This document shows positions 33,262 through 45,795 of a stretch of DNA of 64,000 nt, in pieces. Origin of the DNA: Phlebotomus papatasi (Eukaryota; Arthropoda; Insecta; Diptera; Psychodidae); assembly GCF_024763615.1 (NCBI RefSeq), contig NC_077224.1, positions 1,674,001 through 1,738,000 on the forward strand, read 5' to 3'. Position 1 is the first letter of the stretch; each line of letters begins with the position of its first letter. The position numbers and the translations under genes are program-made. The notes below the pieces were generated by a model. The model saw nothing but the letters and a program-made list of their open reading frames with translations, had not been told where the DNA came from and did not search any database.

Positions 33262-33484
33262 TTAGCCGTCTAACGGGTAAGACCGCCTCCAGGCGGTCTT
33301 CACAAAAATCACATTTACAGCGACAATAAAGGTTTTATTTATTTAAAAGTGCTATAGTGTCCTTGGTAATAGTCTTATAAACATCTCTTGAAAGTTTTAA
33401 CTCATTTTGACTCTTCGTTTTGTTGCTATTCCCAGTTTTGTGTGACAGGTCAGAGAAAAAGCAACAAAAAATATTTGTGCAAAA
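33262..33484. mobile_element. TTAA-type miniature element with long terminal palindrome, family II, copy 1
   Basis: Begins (TTAG)CCGTCTAACGGGT then a palindrome with 10-bp arms AAGACCGCCT and AGGCGGTCTT around CC (33279-33300). About 215 bp match 57898-58118 in reverse complement almost without change, including CTATTCCCAGTTTTGTGTGA. In the other copy the outer bases are TTAA followed by CCCTCTAACGGG. The far end (near AAATATTTGTGCA) lacks a TTAA, so the second border is uncertain. Confidence 0.65.
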
Positions 33485-34195
33485 AAAACTCATTTCCAAT
33501 TTCCATAAAAATACCGATTTAAAGTTATCTGATTAAAATAAATTTATTTTTTACTGAAAGATATGTCATTATAGTTATATATTTTATTTAAAAAATTTGA
33601 AAAAAGTAAAAATGTGAATTTTAGAAGCAAAAGAGTTTCAAAAAATTTTTTATATTTTCTCACCTAGCGCCTAAACCTAAACTAAAAAAATGAAGAATGG
33701 ATGGTTTTTTTGACTTTATTGGATCATAATTATCCTAGAAAACATTGTTTTAGAACTTTTTCGCATACTAAAGAAGACACCGTTAGAGGGTTAGGATGTT
33801 GGAGCCATTTTTCATCGACGAAAATTTATCATCTACATGCTTTTTGTGTAAAATTCTTGAGATTTTTTTTAGAGGTGTCCTAATTAGATTTTCCATCAAA
33901 TTAAATAAATTATTGATTTTTAAGTATGAGAAGTGCATGAATTGCAGGAAGTGCTGGAAGTATTGCAACATTTTCGAGAGTGTTGCCAAGTTTTGGAAGT
34001 GCGAAGAAGTACCTGGGAAGTGGTGTACAAATTTTTACCGAAATATCTCCCCCTTGGAAACGTCAACTGAAATGTCAAAGTGCCACGAAAACACGGAAAT
34101 CGCTGCAAAACAATTACCAGAAATCCAGGGATTTTGAGCAAATTGTGAAGTGGAGGGTGTATTTTTGGGACTTGCAATTGGTCAGGACAATTCAT
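33485..34195 (+). other. 5' flank and probable 5' UTR of the PDXDC1-like gene
   Basis: From about 33920 the composition shifts to unique, less AT-rich sequence rich in GAAGTGC and GGAAGTG words (GTGCTGGAAGTATTGC, GTTTTGGAAGTGCG), leading into the ATG at 34196. No TATA box in a convincing position was identified. An open frame beginning at 33980 is in phase with the coding start, so initiation further upstream cannot be excluded. Confidence 0.4.
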
Positions 34196-37100
34196 ATGAT
34201 GACGGAGCAGGGTGTGACAAGTGTTCCCAATCCGCCAGTGACTGAAAAAGATGAATCACAACAGACGGAGCATGTTGCAGAGATTCCAGCCTCGACGGTA
34301 AGTTTTCTGGGACAAAAAACAGGGTCAGGAAGAGGAAATTTAGGTGACTCATGTAATAGTTACCTTCATCCATAACATTCATTCATGAATTAGGTACGAA
34401 GTGGCCTGGTAGAGCTGGAAAATCGTGCATCGCAGCTGATTCAGTCGATGGAAAACTTGAAAACATCTCCGGATGCTACAGCAGGAACACCAACAGCTCC
34501 TCAGACACCAATTGGGGTTCCTGTGGCTGGATTTCTAGCACCAGAGAGGCGAGATGCTGCAGAGATTGTCTCTGGGCTGGAGACATTGATTTGCACGACA
34601 GAATCCGGGGTTGAGCCGGAGTATTCACTGCCGCCACTGAATGAGGTGAGTCAACTTGCACTGATCTCGCACAGTTTTGTGGCCTACTTGAGTCATCTGA
34701 GGAGGAGTCAGCTGGTCAAAGTGACCACGAAGATTGCCTCGGACACAAATCGATGGCTCTCCCACATTTTCCGCTTCAGTGACAGTTCCACGAGCTACCA
34801 CAATGACAGCACAGAATGTGTCCTCAGAGCCCTCAGACTGGCCATTGTGTCCAAGTGTCCAGGATACTTAGAGGCCGGAATTCAAGCCCTGGCCAATCCG
34901 TGCATGTACGTCACAGAAAACAGCGCCCTCCTGGCGCTTCAGTACGCTGCCCGGCAACTGGGATTGCCCTCAGATTGCATTCGTGTTGTGCCCAGTAGTC
35001 CCGGAAGCATGGGCACCATGGACGTGGCCACACTCCAACGTCTCATAGCTGCAGATGTGGCCAACAAACGCGTGCCACTGTTCGTGATTGCCAATGTGGG
35101 AGCGTCAGTTTGTGGCTTCGTGGACAATATCCCGCAACTCTATGAAGTTTGTCGAGCAGGAAATGTCTGGCTGCACTGCCGAGGGCACTCTCTAGCAGCT
35201 CTGGCAACGGCCCAGGGCAATGGAGATGTGAGAGAACTCTGTGATTCAATATCTCTCAGCCTGGGCAGTTGGCTGGCCGTTCCAAGTCTTCCTGTTGTGG
35301 TAATACCTTCAAGAATTCACCCTTTTTTTTTGACTTCCTGGACTTAAAAGGAACTTCCTTCTTTTGCAGCTTCTGCATCGGCAAATTCAAAATGTGGCCT
35401 TGTCTGTATTTGAATCCGATCCCATTGTGTCCAGAAGACTCAATTCCCTGACTCTTTGGACGACTCTCCAGGCTCTCGGCAGAGATTTAATCTCCGAGAG
35501 GATCCTCATGGCTTTTGAGTCAGTCAGGGTGGTCTACGAAATCCTGTCAAAGTGCGAAGGATTACGTATTTTGGTAAGTGCACTGAGAGAAATCCGAAAA
35601 AGTCAAAATAACATTCCGGAAATGTTTTTTTTTTATCCTGCAATATCGATCCGAAAACGGTGTAAATATTACCCTTCTTTCATGTTGATTTTACCCTTAA
35701 AAAGGTGTAAAATCAACATTAAAAAATGTTGGTATATTTTTACACCTAAAAAGTGTTAAAGTTATGACGAAAAAACTTAATCGCAGCCTCTTTTTTCCCA
35801 GTGTGAAAATAATCCAATAAAAAATATACATTTGTTGCCGCTGGACAGAAAACGCTTAAAAAATTTATTTAAAACGGCTGAGAAATTATTTAGTGACGGT
35901 TTAATGATCCTTAGCACCTTGTAGTTCTAGTTCCTTCAGATGGATTTTACAGGATTTGTAAAATTTCGAACAAGGGGGCGATATTTTCAAATTATGGTGT
36001 ACTTGATTTCCTTCAAGGTTCAGTGAACTTTAATTCACTTCTCCTAAGCATTATCATAATTTATTGCTAACCGAAATGTTCAGCAGGTCTAACTACATAC
36101 AAAAATACGAAAATCTTTGAAAAAGTTTGGGCCAATTTTAAGAAAAATTAGAGAAAAGAAGAAAGCCGAAAAATAACGAAGAACAGTCCCTATAGTCAAT
36201 CGGCCGCAGTTTCACTTTAAAAGAAAAATCCGTGGAGATTTCTACTATTTTTCCGCGTGAGCCTCTATGGAAAAAGTCGCTAATGTGCTACGTTGATTTC
36301 CGCGGAGTTAATAAATTCGAAGAATTTTCTGCTAATATATTTGAAAATATTCCCTGGAAATTCAAACAATATTTCCATTGAATATTCCAAGTACATTTTC
36401 TGATATCTTTCCGGCCAAGACTCCATGGAAGTAAACGCTACAATTCCGCACTTGTTTTTACGCCCTAATGGCCTTTACACACTAGTAGAAATTTCTTTAA
36501 AAAATGTCTTTTTAAAGAAAATGTTCCCTATTTGTAGGCAGAAACGTCAGAATTTTTTAAAAAAGGCAATTTCTTTTTGAATTGCCCAATTGGCACTGAT
36601 TCTCCATTATTTGTGCATTTTTTTGTAGGTATTTTCTATGAAAATTCCACGCCATTTTTAATCAATTTTAGGAATTACTTTGAAGAAAACTGTATAAAAA
36701 TCCACTTTAAGGCCGTTCATGGAAAATTCCTCGGATAATGTTGTGCAAATAAACAGGATTTTTTAAAGAGCTGACTGCCGATTATACCGCTAATAATCCA
36801 TAGAAAAAGACTTGTTAATATTCGTCGGAAAATCCATGGAAACTCACGGACATTTCTTATTAGACGGTCCTATAGAGTTCCGCAAACGTCCATGGAACAC
36901 TACCCCATAGCAAAAGAAAGCGGAAAAAGAAATCACAAAAGAAAATTACCTAGGAAATTTTCCAGTATTTTTCTTTGGTAAATTCCACGGAAATTCCCAT
37001 GGATTTACAGTGGATTTTTTTGTGTGAAATACTTCCCTGGAAATTTACGTGGATTTAATGTTGACTTTCCCACTCAAAGAAAATGGAGAAATGAAGCTGT

Positions 37101-40100
37101 CACCTGCATCTCATATTTTCATTTCCCAATATTAAAAAAAATTAAATTTCACGAGGATTTTGATATGTTTTATTAACTCTGTATTGTATAGTGTAGAATC
37201 TGTGTAGAATTATCTTAGAAAACTGTATAGAAAGATAATGGAATGTTCCATGAAATTATTCCATGGATTTTTGCCAGGAAATAAGCAGGAATTCTCCTAC
37301 AAAAAAGGGGGCGTGTTGCTGTAAAATCCGTGGAAAATCCATGGGAAAGCTTGTGGAAATTTCTATGGAATTTTCCAGTGAAATCCACGGACGCTTCACA
37401 TTAAATTTTCCATACAAATCTTCCATGGACTTCCACTAGAAAATTACGCTGGATTTCCATTGTATGTTGTTCGAATTTTCCATGGAATAAACAATTTCCA
37501 TGGATTCTCCTACGAAAGATTAATTCCAGGGAAGAATTCCAGCTTTAAATTCCGTGGAACTTCACGGAACATTTTTATGGAAAATCAAACGTGAATTGTC
37601 CGCGGGATAAGCTGGAGAAATCCTATGGAAAATTCCACTATTTTTCCACAGGGTTTTCCATGGTTTTTTCCACTATTTTTCTCGTAAGTCTACCAAATAA
37701 AATGGTGTTGTGACAACATGAATAATTTGTTTCCAAACCTTCCGCAAACATTTTTAGTGAGTCCTGCGACAAATTATATTAAACTTAATATGCGACACTG
37801 CGTTTCGTGTAGATAATAGTGAAGTGATTACATTAAACAGGTTGCCAACCTAAAATAAGACTGCTTTTATGTCATTATGAATTATATGAAAAAAGATTTA
37901 TAAAATAGGTTTTTATTTTTATTATCTAAATAAAGTGCTAATTCGTTATTGCTGAATTAGTGAAACATATTAAAATCCTCGTGTAATCTTTGCTATTTCT
38001 TTAATATTCGAAAATAAAAGAATGAGATGCATCTGACAACTTAATTTTTCCTCCATTTTATTTAAGTGGAAAAACCACATGAAATCCACAAACATTTCCA
38101 TGGAAGTATTCCACAGAAAAAATCCTCTATAAATCCACGGGAATTTCCTTGGAATACATTATTATGAAAAATTCCTATGGAATGTTTCAAGGAAAATACT
38201 GGAAAATTCCGAGGAATTTTTCGCTTGTTATTCTTATTTCGCTTTCTTTTACCAGTGTCCATATACTTTTGACCATTCTCTCTAGAACTTTTCCTCCGTT
38301 TTATTTCAGAGTAAGAAACCAGGAGGAGATTCTGGTATTTCTGTCGTGGATCTTGTTCATGAGCCTCTCAATGCTTCTGTAAGGAACTAAATCACAAATT
38401 TCCGTGCCACCTTCCTGACTAGCCCTTTCCCCTTTTAGATGCTTTTTGAGATTGCTGTGAGTGTCGTGGTGTTTCAATTTCACCAGAAATCCCCGGAAAC
38501 TGAAGCCGAGGCTGCTGCCCAGGGAGAACTGACTGAGAGATCACGGTACTTGGATCGAATGAATGAGTGGCTGGGTGAAATAATCCAGCGGGATTGTCCA
38601 GGAGTAGATCTGGAAATTATCGATCATGCAGTTTATGGTACTGCCATTCGTTTTTGTCCCTTCGAAATGGCTCTGGGTGAATCTGTGCCCACAATTGAGT
38701 ATCTCGAGCACTTTGCGGCCTGCCTGGACCTTCAGGTTGGCATTCTGAAGGCTACTGAGCGGCACAAGGTGACTTTCCAGGAGATTGTCAAACGCAGCGA
38801 AGTGCTAAGGCTCATTCCATTGCCAGATTGGGCTGGCCTCGGTGGAGTTCGATTCGTTCCTGACGGCTGGGAGACTTTGCTGACAGATCAGGCCAAGACG
38901 GAGCTCAACAAATTGAATACAGACCTCGTGGAAGCCCTCAGATCAACTGACAGTGCTTTTACATTGGGCGAAGGTGGAGATGGGTTGATCTGTGTGAAAC
39001 TGGGCATGGTGACGGAGGAGACAGACGTGGAGGAGTTGCTGGATGTGGTGATTTCCGTGGGGAAGAGTGTTCAGGAGAATTCGCGAGTGTTGGACTCGAT
39101 GTCGGAGATCGTGAAGAAGGGCATTGAAACAGTGACAGCTGATTTGCAACGGGAGTCTGATGAGAAATTGTGGCAGGATGGGATTCTCAGGCATGTTCCA
39201 ATTGTGGGAAGTGTGTTCAATTGGTGGTCCCCACCACCCAAGGAAACCGGCATCAAGGGTAGGAGTCTCAATTTGACTCAAGGAGTTGTGGAGAGCACAG
39301 AAAACATATACAAGTAAGTCCTTTGCCTTTAATTTACCGGTAATTTACCGTTTACCGGTTCTCAACCGATTTGAATCGATCCATAAATCACTCAATAAAT
39401 TCCACAAAATAGTTTAAAATAATAAAAATTATATTCGAACAAAAATTACTCATCGGTAAATAACCGGTTCATTACCGATTCACAACCGATTTCAACCTAC
39501 TTAGAAATCACTCAAATTATTTCCCAAAATACACTTCATGAATAATTTAACTGAATTTCGTATAAAAATTATTTATCGGTTATGAACCGGTTCATTACCG
39601 ATTCAAAACCGATTGGAATGAACCGGTTCAGTTTTGTCGGAAATTCCAAGACCTTTCCAACGAGCGCAAACATGATCCCATTTGCTTGATAAATGCGCTC
39701 TCTAGTGTCTTTTTAATCTTTGACCTAGAAAAAACCGTTATTAGGAATGATTAAACGGTATTTTTGTCTAAGGACGAAATGTCCGCCTGGGTAATCTCTA
39801 AAACATATCCAAAAATGAAAAAAATCGCACGACGGGTTTTCGTACAATCCCAAAAAACATGGTTTTGGGGGGAAGGGGAGCGGTGGGGGAAAAATGAGGG
39901 GCATGTTAACGATGCTTGAGTCAACTTATGGGGGGGGTCACCCAAAAGTCCCAAGTCGCTATCTCTAACCGTTTGGCCTCTAAAGCTGGCGACAGTCGGA
40001 CGGACAGACAAGCGTGACGCCAAAAAACTCGTAACTTCAGGGGGCAAATTCTGAACGTTTATTTGTTATGTAGTAAGAGACTACATAGCTTCGTTAAAAT

Positions 40101-43100
40101 GTCTCTGTATGTGAACTACAGGATGCCGAGCTTTTGCCACTTCACACTTTATTACCTACGAATACAAGCACTATATAATACATTTTGGAAAATTGATGAT
40201 ACCTTATTCAAATGTATTTTAGATTTTAAACCGAATAGTAGGTTTTTCCGCGATTAAAATGCACAAAACTGTCTTTTGCGGAGCGGTTGTTTTTCATTTA
40301 GTCAACAATGAAAATACAGCGGTGACTGAGACAACTACCAAAATTGAGGAAATTTAGTGGAGACACACAGATTGAGACTGAAAATCGCTATTTATTTTCG
40401 CGGTAATTATTTGAATTCAAATTGAATCTTTTCTTGGGGAATGAGCGCATTAATATTGTGTATAGTCATTCGAGGAGAGATGGAACACCTTTTTTATTTT
40501 TAATATTGCGGATACGTTTTGAATGCGAGACAGAGACGAATCTCACTGGCTTATCATTTGAAGACTCTAAATTTAAAATATCAATATTAGAAATTCCTAG
40601 ATGAAAATAGTCACTTCGAAAAATAGGATTTAAAAAAAGTTGCTTTTTGAGGCACTCAAAAAAAGTGAGGGTGAGATGAGACACCCCTAATTTTAGCAAA
40701 ATATTTATAGTTTATTTTATTAATTTAGAATAGGAGGGAAGTGATTTTAGACATGAACAATATTTCATTTAATTTATTGGAGTTTATTTCATTTTTTCAT
40801 TATAAATGATTTATTTTGTGGAATATTTGGCTCATGTACTTCGATGGCAATTTCGTTGAGTGTAACAAGTCAGTCTTACCAGAAATTTAGGGAAAATAAA
40901 TTCAAAGATTTACTTGAAAAGATTTTGAAGAACATTGATCAAAATTCACACCGGAAGTGTTGCCAAAACTATTAGGTTCCATCTCTCCTCAATCCCCAAA
41001 TACACGTATTCTTATGGCGAAATAAAAAATTTTGGCCATTTTTCAGACATCCAAAAAATTCAATTTTAATTTTCTCGTACAATTTTAAAGGTATAAGGCT
41101 GTAACTTTGGGGTTTTCATTAGAATGTTAAAGGGCACAAATAGACCAAATGAGGTGGAGATCCTTCATAGGGGGTAGGCAGGAGGCGAAGTGGTCCATCT
41201 CTCCCACTGTTCCATCTCTCCTCGAATGACTATATGCATAAAAATTACCCTTTTTCTTCCCTTAAAAGAGAAGTAAAATTGAAATAAAAATAATTCCTTT
41301 ATTTCCTGCAAAATATTTGTAGTATTCGATGATAAATAATTTAATTTCTGGCTATAATCGTTATAAAAAAATCCGAAAAAATATCAAGAGAAAAAATAAA
41401 ACGCTAATTGATAAGTCAAAAACAGTTTCAATTAAATTTAAATTTATTTACAGCAAATAGAATTTGATCCTCGTACAAGAACGTGGTAAAATAGTTAAAT
41501 TAAGGCCAAGAGGCAGTTAACGGATAATAGAAAACGTTAGAATTCTGCATTATTTTCAAGAAAAGCTTTATGAAATTTTGCTAATAAATTGACGTTTTTT
41601 CTTTAATAAATCTCTTCTGAAGTTATTAAAAATGTGGTCTATGACAATTCGTAATGAAATGTTAATTTATTTTTATGGGATAGATAAATTCAAGAACAAG
41701 TTAACTATACTGTTAATTAAAGCTTAGAAGCTTGCGGGTAATGAGCAAAATATAGAGAAAAATTATTAAAATTCTTTTTAAAATGTTTAAGCTTTATTAT
41801 ACTGCATTTTTTATATCGTCCTTTTTCAACAACTTTAAAAACCAAATTGTTATTTCTAAAGGATTTGCAAATAATATTATTAAATAAACGATATCTCTCC
41901 TTTAGAAGCTTTTGATTTTTGATTCAGTTTTTTAACGCAACTTGAGGGCTTATTATTATGCATTCGTTTTATAGCCTTTAATAAAATCATACATTAATGG
42001 GATTAAAGAGCTCTCAAATAAATTGTAAATAGAAATAATTTTTCTAATTTCGTGTTTATTATTTCTTGTAAAATCACAATTTTTAATAAATTACAAATCT
42101 GAGTATTAGTGGTCAAATTTTATTTATACTTTATTTATAAATTATATTTGCATAGGAAAACGAAAAAGATAATAGAAAATAATTAAAATTGGGCATTGTT
42201 CATAAAAGCTTTTTTTCTGAAAGACCAAAAGAATATTGTTATCATATTCAAAAGGGATATATAAAAATGCTCTACTAATTATTGTATTAAGAATATAAGA
42301 GTCCTTCAAGCAAATTGTACGAAGCCTGCAAAATTTGAAGTCTTTTCTCAAACTATTTTAGAGTTCTTTTTTTTTAAATTGAGTTAAATCTTCTCTTGCA
42401 AAAGAATGAGGATAGTCTTGCTCATTCTTTGAGTTCGAGCAATAAAATTCATGAGCGGCATTTTTTTTAAATACGCAACCTTAGCCCAAATGGTTAAAGA
42501 TAAAAAATTAATCTACCAGTAAAGTAGAAAAGAGATTTTAAATTAAAATAATAGCGATACAAAGCTTTCAAACGTCAGATATAAAGAAATATTCTAATTT
42601 TGAGTGGACTTCCGCATACAAAAAAATGCAATATTAAATATGTGAAATTTGTGCATAAATTTCACATAATTTTAATTATTTAGCATTTTTTACATTTACT
42701 GAATGTCTTCAACTATATTTAAGACATTTTTGGTCCAAATTTAGAGAAATTTTTGCCATCTAGGCATGTCCAAGAGGTGCCTAGATAGAAATTGGCTATG
42801 TAGTCTCCTATCAAGTCAACTTAACGAATTCAGAGACTAGATGAGGATGCGGCAATATACTACAAAATGTGTCTCGACTACACTCACACACATTCACCAG
42901 CAGTGTACATGTACAGCTATGTAGTCAGACTACATATATGTAGTCTGACTAGATACGTTCAGAATTTGCCCCCAGATTTTATAAACCTTCCATAAACCTT
43001 GTTCCCATGCCGAGTTTGAGCTTTCTACCTTTTCTCAGAAAGGAGTTACAGTGGAAAAAGTCATTATTTTGTATGGAGGCTACTGGAAGGAGGGGTGGGG

Positions 43101-43633
43101 GAAGGAGGTAGTATTCATGGATAAATAGCTTGAGTCATACATTGACTCCATACCGAATTTCATCATAATCGGTTTAGCCGATCTTGAGTAATTCGATCAC
43201 AGAACAGTATTTTTTCGAAAGGGTAAAGGCGTTTTTACAAGGACTCCCGGCGAATATCGTTCTATGTCTCAGTAATTTTTTATCCTTTACCATTTTCTAT
43301 AAAATGCGCCTAGTCTCATCTGTGGTCGCTACATAGACCAACTCCCATATATTTTTGCCCAATGTCCTTTGGTTCTTTTACTAAAATCCTGTGCCCTTGG
43401 TCCCAAATCCAATTTGAAATAATAATAGTCAAGTAAATACCCTTATAAGACATTTGCCTTTTAGGTATCATATGCAAATCGCTGGTGGGTCAAGTCAAAT
43501 TCCCGGCAATAGAAGCCCCCCGACGCCCATGGTGCAAACATCTGTGAGTGCTGGACATTCCCGGAATGTTAGTCAGAGCAGTGGAACATCGACAAATGTT
43601 CAGGAAGCTCAACAATTAAAGGATAAAGAATAA
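34196..43633 (+). CDS. PDXDC1: PDXDC1-like pyridoxal-dependent decarboxylase domain protein (six coding exons)
   Basis: Coding exons 34196-34297, 34394-35299, 35370-35573, 38310-38378, 38439-39313 and 43465-43633 join in frame (intron phases 0,0,0,0,2) to 774 codons, close to the length of vertebrate PDXDC1. All introns are GT-AG. The group II decarboxylase-like fold occupies roughly residues 90-430: PGYLEAGIQALANPCMYVTE, VPLFVIANVGASVCGFVDNI and NVWLHCRGHSLAALA are the recognisable blocks. Where active enzymes have an Asp after WLH and a Schiff-base Lys (HK-W), this protein has WLHCRGH and SLGSWLAVPSLP, so PLP chemistry is doubtful. The C-terminal half (FCPFEMALGESVPTIEYLEH, LICVKLGMVTEETDVEELLD) is typical of the family. 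The last exon is S/G/Q-rich and probably disordered. Start chosen at the first of two adjacent ATGs after the 5' GC shift. Convergent with the tweety-like gene. Confidence 0.93.
35581..35803. mobile_element. CACTG-ended miniature element, copy 3, at a splice donor
   Basis: CACTGAGAGAAATCCGAAAA at the left, TTTTTTCCCAGTG at the right, with TG on both sides (35579-35580, 35804-35805). Inverted relative to copies 1 and 2. It starts seven bases into intron 3 of the PDXDC1-like gene, directly after TTG|GTAAGTG, leaving the donor consensus intact. Confidence 0.88.
36200..38210. repeat. Field of TCCATGGA-like palindromic words in intron 3
   Basis: About 2 kb of intron contains dozens of variants of TTCCATGGAA and TTCCACGGAA, e.g. 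near 36424, 36834, 36890, 37000, 37250, 37337, 37430, 37490, 37560, 38098 and 38175, at irregular spacing, often joined as AAATTCCATGGAATTTTCC-type strings. There is no fixed period, so it is not a simple tandem array. It has no coding potential. Confidence 0.7.
39345..39635. repeat. ACCGGTT-rich tandem repeat, unit about 125 bp
   Basis: Two and a half units (about 39351-39470, 39471-39598, 39599-39635) in intron 5, each with ACCGGTTC, ACAACCGATTT and AATCACTCAA followed by AAAATTA. Lies 35 bp after a coding exon. Confidence 0.75.
40038..42975. repeat. Inverted pair of an 18-bp word 2.9 kb apart
   Basis: GGGGGCAAATTCTGAACGT at about 40040-40057 and its reverse complement at about 42955-42973. 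Both are next to GTAGT...ACTACATA words. They may mark the ends of a decayed transposon that now contains the 40461-41234 element, or two solitary ends of one family. The sequence between is AT-rich and non-coding. Confidence 0.45.
40461..41234. mobile_element. Inverted-repeat element, ends TAGTCATTCGAGGAGAGATG
   Basis: The 25-bp terminal repeats are identical: TATAGTCATTCGAGGAGAGA at 40461 and its reverse complement ending near 41234, with TA at both borders. An internal TTCCATCTCTCCTC word recurs near 40979 and 41192. Length about 774 bp, no transposase frame. In intron 5 of the PDXDC1-like gene. Confidence 0.8.
41235..43464. other. AT-rich remainder of PDXDC1 intron 5
   Basis: No coding signal. 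43.0-43.3 kb is less AT-rich, with no recognised repeat. Confidence 0.5.
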
Positions 43634-45585
43634 GAAAAAAAAATATTTGAATCTACATTGCAATTTACTAAAGAAAAGGTTTTAAAAAGAAAAATTTAAG
43701 AAAAACAAACTTATTCTAATTACAACTTAGTATTTAGAAATATTATTTTAGTAGATGCTACTAAAAGAAATTCCTATATTGTTATTTTATCACTTTATTT
43801 ACTCTTTTCACCATTTCTAATTTTTTTTTCTATTACCTAAATTGTTTTTTTTTTTGTAATACTTTCTCCGCATGGGGAAAGTTACATGATTTTTTTTTTG
43901 TTGTTGAATGTTTCTATTCACTAAATATATATTTAAAAAAAAAAAAGAAAAGAAAAGGAAAAATTAATGCCCTTAAAGTATCCAACAGGTGAAATATTGC
44001 ACAATAATGTGATGAGTAAAATAGATTTTTTTTTTAGTTTTTAAACAGAGATGATTTTAAGTCTTTTAAGTAAATTATGAAATAAATATCAAAGAACTTT
44101 TATTGCACTATTTTTTCTTTTATTATTTCTTCGTTATTAATCTATGCTAAGTATAAACCTTTTAACTATTGCATCTGTTTTTTTTTTTAATTTTCTTCTT
44201 TCCCTTATTAATTCTCCCGATTAATTTATGAACTATAGAGTATTCCTTTCTTTCTTTTTCTTAACTTTACAAGTAGATTCTTTTTATTAATTTGTTTTTC
44301 GTGGCATTACAAAAAACAGTAAAAAGTATAAAATTGATTCAGCAGGTAAAAAAGAATTGTTAAAAAACAGGAGTGTAGAAATTCAATAAAAAATGTGTTT
44401 TATATTGTAGAAAAAGAGAAAAATGAGCGAGTCTTATTCACTGCAATACTTATTTTTTTTTAGTTACAGAGATTTTCTCCTCCCTTCACATCTTAATGAG
44501 TATTTTTTTTTGCATTAAATTTACTGATTAATGATTTGCATTTGATTATTAATGAGAATTTTCCTCAACATTTATGTGATCTAATTTTTTTTCTCTTTAA
44601 ATTCACCTCTCTTTTACTCTCTGTCTTTCTCACATTTATATTTATCAATTTTATCATGGATTAAATGAGATCCCTAACCTCTCACGAGAATCATATTACC
44701 AACATTTCTTACGTTTTTTTTTTGTTTTACTTGCATATAAATATACATTAGACATTTAATTACTTTTTTTCTTCTTTTCGCTTTTAAAAGATCTTTATGT
44801 TCTCATTCTAAGTTCAAAAACTAATTTTCTTATATTATAACCTTTCTCTCTCTTTGAATATTCGTCTTTTTTTTAGTTTTTAATATCGTAAAGGTTTGAG
44901 ATCAAAAATTGTGACTAGAAAATTGAGTGTTTTTTTTATTCGTCAATTAGTATTGTGTATAATCTTTGGTTCTTTTCTTGCTATTTATTGGCATTGTTTT
45001 TTTTTAATATCAACTATTGCGTCTATGAATATTCCTTCCTTTTTATAATTCTTTTCATCTATAAAAAGACATATGTGTAGAAAATCGCTATAAAAATTCC
45101 TTTTAAATGCATTTATCCCAACTACTTTGATAAAATTTCCCACATGGGATTTTAGGATTAATTATTCTTTTTGCTCTGTCCAAGTAATTTATTAAAAAAT
45201 CGTCTATTTCTACCTCTTTCTTTTTATAGTACCTCAATTTTCTCTTTATCTTTTTTTACCTTCTCGAAAATACTCAACGAACAATTAAATTGTTTTATTT
45301 GAATCATCTTTAAGTCCTGCAATTGGCGACTATCACGCATTCATCTTCTTTCTGTTTTTATTGGAGATAATATCCTCTCTATTTTACTGATAAATTTAGG
45401 TCAAAAGTCGTTGTATTACGGCTTTATGGTGCATTACAAGTTGGCTACAGTAAATCTTGTTAAAAGCCCATAACTGCCTGAATTTTAGTCTGCCAAAATT
45501 TCCACTTGAAACATTGTACAATAGCATAAAAGAAGGGTTATTCATTCACTCATTCATAAATTTTCCACCGCTTATTTGTTATGAA
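43634..45585 (+). other. 3' UTR and downstream of the PDXDC1-like gene
   Basis: AT-rich, with long T runs. Candidate polyadenylation words AATAAA occur at 44081 and 44385. No other gene is apparent up to the retrotransposon fragment at 45590. Confidence 0.5.
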
Positions 45586-45589
45586 GTTG

Positions 45590-45795
45590 TGGACTTATAG
45601 GACACCTTAGTTGGCCTTCCTTGTCCTCTATCGTACATCACGTCAGGAAGTTGTTTAGAGTCGATTCCCGAGACATTTCTAGGCAAGATTCTGATTTTGT
45701 GAACCTTTTTAGGGCGTGTCTTGCCATCGGGTATGTACCACATACATGGAGGCGAGCGCGAGTAGTATTCATTCCAAAACCAGGGAAAAATGGTC
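45590..45795 (+). pseudogene. Non-LTR retrotransposon RT fragment
   Basis: The plus-strand translation contains FRACLAIGYVPHTWRRARVV followed by FIPKPGK, the fingers-region motif (W-R-x-A-x-V-x-x-I-P-K-P-G-K) of jockey/R1/I-group reverse transcriptases. It ends abruptly where the next fragment (palm domain) begins, skipping the segment between them, so this is either an internal deletion of one element or two adjoining fragments. Confidence 0.65.

Noticed and set aside
38943..39281. Minus-strand frames opposite PDXDC1 exon 5
   Set aside because: Shadow of the plus-strand coding exon, which has correct splice junctions and family similarity.
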